From contig ATSW01126600.1 in NCBI GenBank assembly GCA_000444245.1, positions 1-21,609 of the forward strand: a DNA stretch of 21,609 bases, in the 5' to 3' direction. The position numbers and the translations under genes are program-made. Numbering within the stretch: the stretch's first letter is position 1; each line of letters opens with the position of its first letter. The notes beneath the pieces are model-generated. The model ran no database searches and had not been told where the DNA came from. It saw only the letters and a program-made list of their open reading frames with translations. Origin of the DNA: Botryllus schlosseri. Lineage: Eukaryota; Chordata; Ascidiacea; Stolidobranchia; Styelidae. This document shows, one piece after another, positions 15,240-21,609 of this stretch.

Positions 15240-15432
15240 ATCACTTTTCGTAAAAGAGCCAGTCGAAAAATCTGAATTCTACCACTAACGATATCCATCC
15301 CGCTGCAACCCTGCCCACCCTTAGAATGAATTTCACTTGTTCATGGCAGGGTTTTCGGGATATGCGATTTGAGCCGGGGCCAGCATATTGCGACAGCTGT
15401 CCTCTAACCACTGATCCACGGTGGTCTCCTGA
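15240..15432 (-). repeat. tRNA-derived SINE-like element (minus strand)
   Basis: On the minus strand from about 15425 it reads CACCGTGGATCAGTGGTTAG, a tRNA-like 5' half with A box TGGATCAGTGG (15408-15418). A decayed B box GGCTCAAATCG lies at 15365-15375, 32 nt further. The rest is a non-tRNA body holding a perfect 9-bp inverted repeat AACCCTGCC/GGCAGGGTT (15307-15315 and 15345-15353). Element ends are approximate. It differs from the SINE at 5744-6025 in body sequence. Confidence 0.6.
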
Positions 15433-16394
15433 GCAAGTTTTGGGGTTACAACATATAATTATCATATACTTAAGCATGTTGCATACTCATTATGAGAATA
15501 TGATACTTGAGATAAGAGATGTGTGTTTCTCTCTTGATGACTTGAAGTGACTTGGGCACAAAAACCAAATTACATACATTCATGTGCGGGTACCAAATAT
15601 TGCAATTCGCCAATCAAACATGTTAGCGTGCTTCAAAATATTTTACACCTAGTCTATTATGGTTGAGTGACATGCACCCATGACCTTATAACAATCCTTC
15701 AATTCAATATGACAACTTTTAAAGTTGTTCCTTTACCTTCGCCTGAGTTGCCATATGCCTTGCTACACATATCCAAAATATCTTTCGTTCTGCATATGGT
15801 ATTTGTAATCTGGAACAGGGACTAATTTACAGCATTGTACCGTCTATCTTTACTTTAAGCTAATGCTTTGTCCTTACAGACCAATTTTAATAGCCATTGA
15901 CGCGTTATATTTGTTGTGTCACATTTTTTATGTATGTTCAATGTTTTAAGATTCACAGATTCAAGTGTGGTTATGTAAATGAGCCTATGAATTACGTGTT
16001 TCAATAACAGCGTACCCACCATCCGATTTTCTTGAAAACCAAGTCGAGCAAAGTTATAAGGATTTAACATGTGACGTAAATTCTGATGATTTTTCTTGTA
16101 GATTTTTTAATGTGACGTTATTTATTACACTGGCGTTAGATTTGATGACATAAGAATCACTGTATTGCATCTTATTCATGCCAAATTATTTAAGCTCCGC
16201 ACAGAACGTTATCTAGGTTGTATATTGCTTTCCTGGAATGATTCTAGATTTGTTAATAGATGTAGAGTAAAAATTTGTTCACACTTTTGTTTCTGTAGGT
16301 GCCCGACACAGTTCTTTGGGACTGACGAAGATGTAATGTTGATAGTATAAACAAGAGTAATTGTGCCAGTAATCAACTGCCAGAACAAACCACA

Positions 16395-16445
16395 ATGGCC
16401 GAATTGTGGATGGAAGGAGATCGCTACCAAATAAAAGGTGTGCCG
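16395..16445 (+). CDS. PFN4: PFN4 exon 1: N-terminal 17 residues (predicted)
   Basis: ATG at 16395 in context ACAATGG encodes MAELWMEGDRYQIKGVP and ends before gtaagc. It joins exon 2 in phase 0 with no stop. An upstream exon is required because exon 2 contains no ATG before the profilin fold begins, and this is the nearest good candidate. The residues have no counterpart in vertebrate profilin-4. Confidence 0.65.
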
Positions 16446-19058
16446 GTAAGCATCAGTTAAAAATCGAATTCTGCAAGTGACCATGTCAAATCGTTCTCTG
16501 ATGGAAGATTACTTCAAAGAACAGGAGTTTTGGAGGGTTAGGTTAACAGTGAGGCCTGTTTATGCTGCTGATCTAACTTGGTGTGCAGTTTTGTTCAATT
16601 GCATGATGTGGAGACTATTGCTGCATAGTTGAATCGAAGATTTTCAGTATGCATTACAAATGCACATCTGATACTGCCGGTGATAGCAATAAATGCATAC
16701 TGGAAATCTTTCAATTGTACACCATGCTACATTGGCTGTGTTATTAGGCTGTTAACCTGGTAAATAGTTGTCAATTGATGTTTTTTTCTGTATAGGACAG
16801 AGTGAAGCTGAACCAATTGAACAATTTACTGCACGACTCGTTGATATCGACGGAACATGTCGAAAAGTGTGCAATCGTGGATAGAAGGGAGGCTGAACAG
16901 AAAGCAGGATCAGTCGGATTTATGGTTGGTTATGACTAATATTTCGGTGGAGTGATTTATAACATTTCCACCTTACGTATAATTTATCTGTATCTGTGTC
17001 TTTCCTCCTGCATTATTTATCTGCCGTTCATTTAATTATTACAACTTATTAGTTGAACATGGATACTTGATGTTGTATACTTTGGCAAATTGCTCCGATT
17101 CCAATTCCAACTTTCTGAACAATGTCTGGTGCACTTCCCACTCAGATAATGTACCGTTTTAATGTCATTATAGATATAAATGTACCGTTATTGCACTTCC
17201 CATTCAGATAATGTACCATTTTAATGTCATTATAGATATAAATGTACCGTTATAATGTCATTATATAAATAAGTCTAACTGGCGTTATTTACTTCAGGAT
17301 GGTCTTATTTACTTCATGGCCGCATAAAAATTACCTATGTGGACACTCCAAGTTACTGTTACTGTTATTTTGTCATAATGAGTGGTACTCGAACACTCTA
17401 CTCGGCATCGAATCACTGAAATATTTGATTTTACTCAGCCGTAATCATGACACCAATTATTTCTTGGAAATTTATTAGCCCCTTAATTTCAATTTAATTT
17501 CTAACCACACGCTCATCGCCGTGATAATTTCTTTTAGATAAGCAAGGCCGACATACAAAACATACAAGAAGCCTTCAAAAATACAGCAGCTGCCAGAAAA
17601 GAGGGTGTGATGTTCGAAGGCAAGACGTACAAATGTATTCGGGCTGACAAGAATGCGGTGTATGCAAAATTAGTGAGTACAAAATAGCTGACCTTTATGC
17701 GGCATGTGTCGGAACTAGATAACGGAAATAGGCGGCCTACGAATCTATCACTGGATTCATCTTGTGGCATTTTGTTTAAGTTGTGCCAAGGTACCATCCA
17801 ACAGGGCTGTAATGACTCGAGTCTCGATATTTTGATGACTGGACTTGACCAAAGTCATTTTTTCAAATGCGTTAAATGACTCGACTCGAGTCAATACCGA
17901 CTTGTACTCGAGTCATTGTGCATGACTTTTTGCACTTTGTGAACCACTGTTCTAGGCCAAGATGGGTTGTTTAGTTGATAAACTACTCCAAATTTTTTCA
18001 CTACTTTCTATCTTTCCATTTCATCGCTGTCTCAAGGTATTGTGAAATTATTACTAAACCAAACAGAACTATTGAACTATGTAGGCATACATATTGGATA
18101 ACGTAAAATAGTTACTCAGAAGAATGATGTTTATGTTGTCAAGACCTTGTTGCTTGATATATGTTTAGGGCAGTGGTTCCCAACCGGTGAGGAATAGGCG
18201 CATTTGTTAACATTATGTACAGGATAGTCTACATATTTGCGGAGACACATGTGCGATTGACGTTACCAGTTAACTGCCCCGGAATGTATGCATCAAAAAT
18301 TATAAATTGTAAGTGTCCTAGGAGGACGCCTAAGTGTCCTCTTTTCGGGAATTTGTCCTTTTTATGTCTGAAAAGGATTTAAATGCCACGAAAAATGCGA
18401 CTCCGACGCAGCGAACGCCAGAGTTTCGTAAAAAATCGGGGGCAGAGTCAAAGTGATGGCCTTTTTTTAGTCAACACAATACTATCGGCCGAAAATTTAT
18501 CAAAATTAGCAGTTTTCTTGGAGCTTTCACATGATAAAAAGTGTCCTCTTTTTGAGATCTCAAAATATGGTAACCCTATTTTAGGGTAGATATGAGTTTT
18601 GGGTAGTGGGGAATGAGGACTCGAAATAAATCTGAAGTGGAGAATGAAGACAAAGAGGTTGGGAACCACTGGTTTAGGGTATCTTACCGTATTTTTCATT
18701 GCACAGTAGGCTTCATGCCTCATTTCCTCATGTTCTTTATATATATGATTTATAGTATTTTGACTAGACTATATTTCAGTTTCATTGCTATCTTTTGAAC
18801 TGATTAAAATTCTTGATTAACTGAACTGAACTAACACCGGTGTTGTTGATACTAATTTTCCTGTAGACTGGTACTATTTACTAGATGCAGATAATGAACT
18901 GCCTTAACCCATCTAATTTTCAGGGACATTCCGGATTGGTGATAACACGAAACAATACCCTATTTATCATCGCGACTTACAGCAAACAAATGTATCCGTC
19001 CGTGTGCGTCGAAGCAGTAGAGAAGCTTGCCGACTACTTTCGCGAAAAAGGGAGATGA
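16395..19058 (+). CDS. PFN4: Profilin-4, four coding exons
   Basis: Coding segments 16395-16445, 16796-16924, 17538-17672 and 18924-19058 are all phase 0 with GT-AG introns and give 149 residues plus TGA. From LNQLNNLLHDSLISTEHVEK onward the protein aligns end to end with vertebrate profilin-4: SVGFMISKADIQ, RKEGVMFEGKTYKCIRADK, NAVYAKL, ATYSKQMYPSVCVEAVEKL, DYFREKGR. Vertebrate PFN4 is about 129 residues, beginning at the helix equivalent to LNQLNNLL, so about 20 residues here are an N-terminal extension. PFN4 is the divergent, testis-enriched profilin linked to sperm-head shaping; actin binding is weak or absent in characterised members. The exon 1 ATG sits in a strong context (ACAATGG). 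A polyadenylation signal ATTAAA lies at 19151. The core is secure; exon 1 is less so. Confidence 0.92.
16629..16716 (+). repeat. Foldback hairpin in PFN4 intron 1
   Basis: AAGATTTTCAGTATGCATT (16637-16655) pairs with AATGCATACTGGAAATCTT (16692-16710) over 19 bases with one G-U wobble in RNA. A 36-nt loop lies between them. Further imperfect pairing (TTGAA with TTCAA) extends the base of the stem. Sequence and layout resemble a small-RNA precursor or a tiny foldback element. No known miRNA is recognised. Confidence 0.6.
16796..16924 (+). CDS. PFN4: PFN4 exon 2: N-terminal helix
   Basis: Acceptor tttttttctgtatag is strong and ends at 16795. The exon encodes DRVKLNQLNNLLHDSLISTE and on to QKAGSVGFM, ending before gttggt, a weak donor. 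LNQLNNLLHDSL matches the start helix of profilin-4 (MSHLQNLLLDTLL in mouse). Confidence 0.9.
16925..17537 (+). other. PFN4 intron 2 (0.61 kb)
   Basis: Contains a recent 62-bp tandem duplication at 17131-17253. Otherwise it is plain AT-rich intron. Confidence 0.85.
17131..17253. repeat. 62-bp tandem duplication
   Basis: Two units begin GCACTTCCCA at 17131 and 17193 and run through AATGTCATTATAGATATAAA and TGTACCGTTAT. They differ at only about two positions. A partial third piece (AATGTCATTATA) follows, so the duplication is young. Confidence 0.85.
17538..17672 (+). CDS. PFN4: PFN4 exon 3: central profilin fold
   Basis: Acceptor ttcttttag ends at 17537, and donor gtgagt starts at 17673. The exon encodes ISKADIQNIQEAFKNTAAAR, then KEGVMFEGKTYKCIRADKNA, then VYAKL. 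RxGLxFxxxxYxCxRADxxxxYAK is the hallmark of PFN4. Confidence 0.96.
17802..17935 (-). mobile_element. hAT-type MITE, family A, copy 3 (fragment)
   Basis: Begins CAGGGCTGTAATGACTCGAG, which is the right terminus of the family A copies read in reverse, and continues with GACTCGACTCGAGTCAATAC and GTACTCGAGTCATTGTG. Only about 130 bp remain. The other terminus and target duplication are missing. Confidence 0.65.
18171..18671. mobile_element. hAT-type MITE, family C, 501 bp with perfect TSD
   Basis: Ends are CAGTGGTTCCCAACC (18171-18185) and its exact reverse complement GGTTGGGAACCACTG (18657-18671). It is flanked by identical 8-bp target duplications GTTTAGGG (18163-18170 and 18672-18679). An 8-bp duplication and CAGTGGTTC ends are hAT hallmarks. 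There is no transposase, so it is non-autonomous. The interior from about 18329 to 18578 matches family B at 20448-20892. Confidence 0.92.
18329..18578 (+). mobile_element. Family B element copy within the family C MITE
   Basis: The left part GACGCCTAAGTGTCCTCTTT and GGGAATTTGTCCTTTTTA matches GTCGCCTAAGAGATGTCTTC and GCAATTTGTCCTCTTTTTA at 20456-20503. The right part CTCTTTTTGAGATCTCAAAA and TATGGTAACCC matches 20860-20892. The middle portions do not align, so the two are internally different members or deletion products. Confidence 0.6.
18924..19058 (+). CDS. PFN4: PFN4 exon 4: C-terminal strand and helix
   Basis: Acceptor aattttcag ends at 18923. The exon encodes GHSGLVITRNNTLFIIATYS, then KQMYPSVCVEAVEKLADYFR, then EKGR and TGA. 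MYPSVCVEA-EKL-dY is nearly identical to vertebrate PFN4. Confidence 0.97.
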   Translation, partial: GHSGLVITRNNTLFIIATYSKQMYPSVCVEAVEKLADYFREKGR

Positions 19059-19200
19059 ATTTGTAACACATCCCTTGCAGTCCGTTGCTCATTGTAAATT
19101 CTATTTCACTGTTTTACTTGCTAAATTTATTATATTTTTATTCCTCTCAAATTAAATTATTAGAACAACAAATGTGGTTGTGGTACATCTGAGCGTTATA
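19059..19200 (+). other. PFN4: PFN4 3' UTR with ATTAAA signal
   Basis: No frame is open after TGA. ATTAAA at 19151-19156, about 95 nt downstream of the stop, is the first polyadenylation signal variant. GTGGTTGTGGT at 19171-19182 is a plausible GU-rich downstream element. A short 3' UTR is inferred. Confidence 0.6.
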
Positions 19201-19968
19201 GACCGAAGGTATTCAGACGCAGAAACAGGTGTCTTTAGATTACCACGCGTGGTATGTGATCGTTACAGCCCCACTGAATTACCAGTACTGATTATTAAAC
19301 CTCACCAACATAAATAGGTATCAGGCATAGCACGCTTCATCTGCGACATCTAGACCTTTAGACCACGGGTCTTATGCATGGGTGTGATGTTGCAAAATCA
19401 CTAGATCGTTGCTTAATTCATGATGCAACTCCGGTCAAGTTTCAGCCCCACTTCCAATTTGTGATTATGAGACTCCAGTACTGCATTCCTTCTTCAGTAT
19501 TGAGCTCAGCGGCCGTACCATCCAGCATTAAAAAACTATAGGTATTCATTACACATAAAGCAGTGAGTTAATTACTGTGAAGAAAAGCAATAGCATTGTT
19601 ATTGACTCAACGGGCGTAGACAGGGAGTACAAAGGGCACTTCAAAATCTTGACTTTTTCAATAGAATGAATTAATTTATTCGCCACGCCAGGTAAATCTG
19701 ATATGAACAGGATGTTGGTGATATGATCCGCGTTATTTGGCATGGCGATCAAGTCTAGCAACACACAGACTTAATACTGTGTTATCATTCTTGCTAATTA
19801 CGCCATAATGGATCCATCACCATATCTTACTGTCGAAATGTTTTGCCTTCTAATTTAATCACTACTACATCTATCTATGTGAAAACGACAATTTTTGGTC
19901 ATTCTTGGAGGGATTTGGTAACTTCTTGGTGATTTCAACGATGGGTGGACAATGTGAACATGGAAAAA
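19201..19968. other. Intergenic DNA downstream of PFN4, no feature seen
   Basis: No gene, RNA or clear repeat is recognised. A minus-strand open stretch at 19549-19764 (71 codons) has no recognisable motif. Confidence 0.6.
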
Positions 19969-20892
19969 GGTTTACCATACGCAGGGTTGTAACCAAGTCA
20001 CAAAGCTCCGAGTCACAAGTCATACTCACTTTTATGGTTTTGACTCGAGCCAAGTCGAGTCATTTCCGATTCACCACCGAGTCAAGTCCGAGTCCAAGTC
20101 ATCGAGCAGAGGTTCGAGTCCGAGTCATGGTATTATGACTCGAGTCCGGGTCCAAGTCATTGTGTTGACTGCTCAGTTTCCAGTTAGAGTCTTGTTAAAC
20201 CCACTTTTATAACTCTGTTTGGCAATATCGAATGGTTCGCATTTATAATATACTAATTTTCCTCACTTTCAACAGTTTCTTGTCGTATCTTCAATTACCA
20301 GTACCAATAGACGTAATCCCAATAGGGTGGTTACTTTACTGTTCTTCCAAATTACAATAAAATGTCGGTCTTGGCCGTCTGAGTCTCGAGTCAATGAAAC
20401 TCGAGTCATCAAAAAATCGTGACTCGAGTCGAGTCATTACAACCCTGACCATACGTCGCCTAAGAGATGTCTTCTATCTTTTTGCAATTTGTCCTCTTTT
20501 TAGTGCTTTTAGAGTTACGTGACTGTAGAAAGACAACTAGAATATGTCATAATAGACGTGAAAACTGGATTTCGACAGAAGGTAAGGAAATTTGCACATT
20601 TGCAGGGAAATACCTATCGCCCGCAGGTTGACTAAAATAATTGTCAACTCCAACCGATTATACCATGGTGCGGGTCTTTAGTTGAAAAATGACCTTTTTC
20701 AGTCGACCCAACCAAAATTGGACGCGGAATGCGGTTTTAAGGTGTCGAATAGGAAAAATTACCTCTTTTCTAGTGGCCCCAATTTCATTAGTTGTAAAAC
20801 TTTCCAAAGTACTCGTTTTATCGTCCACTATTATAACTTTTGTTACTTGTACAAAGTCTTCCCTTTTTTGGATCTCAGAATATGGTAACCCC
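19969..20892. mobile_element. Family B element interrupted by a family A MITE
   Basis: Ends GGTTTACCATAC (19969-19980) and TATGGTAACCCC (20881-20892) are approximate inverted repeats. GTCGCCTAAG...GCAATTTGTCCTCTTTTTA on the left and TTTTTTGGATCTCAGAATAT on the right match the family B copy at 18329-18578. The family A MITE at 19982-20447 splits it just inside the left end. Without that insert the element is about 450 bp. No target duplication for B was found. Confidence 0.5.
19982..20447 (+). mobile_element. hAT-type MITE, family A, copy 4, 466 bp with perfect TSD
   Basis: Starts CAGGGTTGTAACCAAGTCAC and ends GAGTCATTACAACCCTG. The outer 11 bp are exact inverted repeats (CAGGGTTGTAA/TTACAACCCTG). 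Perfect 8-bp target duplications ACCATACG flank it (19974-19981 and 20448-20455). Both arms are rich in GACTCGAGTC and AAGTCCGAGTC words, and the centre is AT-rich and non-coding. It is the best-preserved family A copy here and therefore the reference for the others. Confidence 0.95.
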
Positions 20893-21341
20893 AGTAATAT
20901 CTGCAGAAAAGTATCAGGTATGCACAATGCAAATACACAACTTTATTACTTTCGTCTCAAAAATGGCAATCATCGATTTGACACTGATGTTTGCCGAGTG
21001 GCACAGTAGACCGTCTCGCGTTTCACATTGAATAATTATCGAACACGCCTCATCTTCGTTTCCACGTGTGCTTCTTCCTCGCCCTGTGTTGCCCAAATAC
21101 CTTTCTCTCTTTCCACCTTCTATCAAACGTTAGCAAGCCCGCTGTGAAAGCAACGGTATTGGATAAATTATCGAGTCAACAACGAAAGATCGAGCGTTGT
21201 CGCTAATCTCGCAGTGCATTTCGATTCACTAGCATTCCCAAGGAACGAGTAAAGCATTTCTAGTGGCACACACTGTTGTTTGTTACATATCAACTAACTC
21301 ACCCAACTCAACCACCAGTGATGCTGTTTGGACTTATTAGA
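20893..21341. other. Non-coding DNA at the right side, no feature seen
   Basis: Unique-looking sequence with no supported gene. A pyrimidine-rich stretch (CTTCTTCCTCGCCC, CTTTCTCTCTTTCC) lies near 21068-21117. Confidence 0.5.
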
Positions 21342-21509
21342 GCAGACTTGGGAAATTAGACAAGTCTAGTTGTCTAATAGTGAGAAATGCTGATAATCAA
21401 ATTCTAATCTCATTTGTACAATGTTTCCAACTTCAATTCTGATCTAGTTTCTTGGAGAGGAGGAGCACTGTACACACAGTGCAAAACGACCCAAGCTTGG
21501 TGTACAGAC
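21342..21509 (+). repeat. R2 repeat with foldback tip, second + copy
   Basis: Begins GCAGACTTGGG, then a perfect 9-bp hairpin ATTAGACAA (21355-21363), loop gtctag, TTGTCTAAT (21370-21378). AAATGCTGATAATCAAATTC and AGTGCAAAACGACCCAAGCT follow, ending near GTACAGAC. The arrangement is the same as at 14729-14903, with about 20-30% visible divergence. Confidence 0.6.
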
Positions 21510-21609
21510 TTTTCCAGTCTCATGGTAATGCAAACTTGATTTTTGTTGCGTTTCTTTGTGATTCGGAATTGAATTCATACGTCCTGAGTCGGAGACACGC
21601 AGGGATGAG
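21510..21609. other. Window edge, nothing recognised
   Basis: The last 100 bases continue past the R2 repeat without a clear feature. Confidence 0.5.

Larger units (their letters stand above)
14586..16394. other. Intergenic region between the WD40 gene and profilin-4
   Basis: No gene is supported. It contains an R2 repeat with a foldback tip (14729-14903), further AATCTAATT-rich DNA to about 15120 and a minus-strand SINE-like element (15240-15432). A pyrimidine tract and acceptor-like ttgtttctgtag end at 16298, about 100 nt before the profilin ATG, and could be the start of a 5' UTR exon. No AATAAA is evident soon after the WD40 stop. Confidence 0.6.
17673..18923 (+). other. PFN4 intron 3 (1.25 kb)
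   Basis: Holds a family A MITE fragment (17802-17935) and an intact-looking family C MITE (18171-18671) that itself contains family B sequence. No other gene signal is seen. Confidence 0.85.

Noticed and set aside
19549-19764. 71-codon minus-strand open frame
   Set aside because: No motif or homologue is recognised, and no supporting promoter or splice site is seen; the length is within chance for AT-rich DNA.
20658-21126. Several overlapping 60-106 codon frames on both strands
   Set aside because: They overlap transposon ends and low-complexity DNA, and none shows a protein domain.
1-21609. CRISPR arrays, operons, prokaryotic genes, retrovirus-like or Polinton-like elements
   Set aside because: No regularly spaced direct repeats, no Shine-Dalgarno-led gene clusters and no reverse transcriptase, capsid or polymerase motifs were seen in any frame.

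Overview
The window is animal nuclear DNA. It has spliced genes with GT-AG introns, a metazoan-only set of proteins, tRNA-derived SINE-like repeats and hAT-type miniature transposons. It is AT-rich and holds three genes in 21.6 kb, all on the + strand, so the genome is moderately compact. A Tks-type scaffold plus profilin-4 fits an invertebrate bilaterian, perhaps a deuterostome such as a tunicate, but the species cannot be fixed from sequence alone. About ten isolated N bases lie between 780 and 935.

Region 1 (1-11044) is the 3' part of an SH3PXD2 (Tks5/Tks4, 'FISH') gene. Eight coding exons join in frame with matching phases and encode 862 residues: the end of the PX domain, then SH3-1, SH3-2, SH3-3, a long proline-rich linker, SH3-4 and SH3-5. 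The first PX exons and the promoter lie to the left of the window. A 51-nt, phase-symmetric candidate cassette exon (5493-5543) sits between SH3-1 and SH3-2. The introns are crowded with repeats.

Region 2 (11045-13493) is the Tks 3' UTR and intergenic DNA, with an old hAT-type MITE starting about 70 nt after the stop codon. Region 3 (13494-14585) is an intronless gene for a 363-residue WD40 beta-propeller protein whose identity I do not recognise. Region 4 (14586-16394) is intergenic and carries a hairpin-tipped repeat and a SINE-like element. Region 5 (16395-19058) is a four-exon profilin-4 gene with an N-terminal extension. Its introns hold a strong foldback and a well-preserved 501-bp hAT MITE with a perfect 8-bp target duplication. 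Region 6 (19059-21609) has no recognised gene but shows nested transposons: a 466-bp hAT MITE with perfect 8-bp duplications sits inside an older element.

Nothing suggests that the three genes work as one pathway. Tks proteins organise actin-rich podosomes and invadopodia at membranes, profilin-4 is the testis-type profilin, and the WD40 protein is an unassigned scaffold. I found no novel multi-gene system. The most useful leads are the candidate cassette exon, the degenerate ligand sites in SH3-2 and SH3-4, the intronic hairpin in the profilin gene, and the layered hAT insertions.
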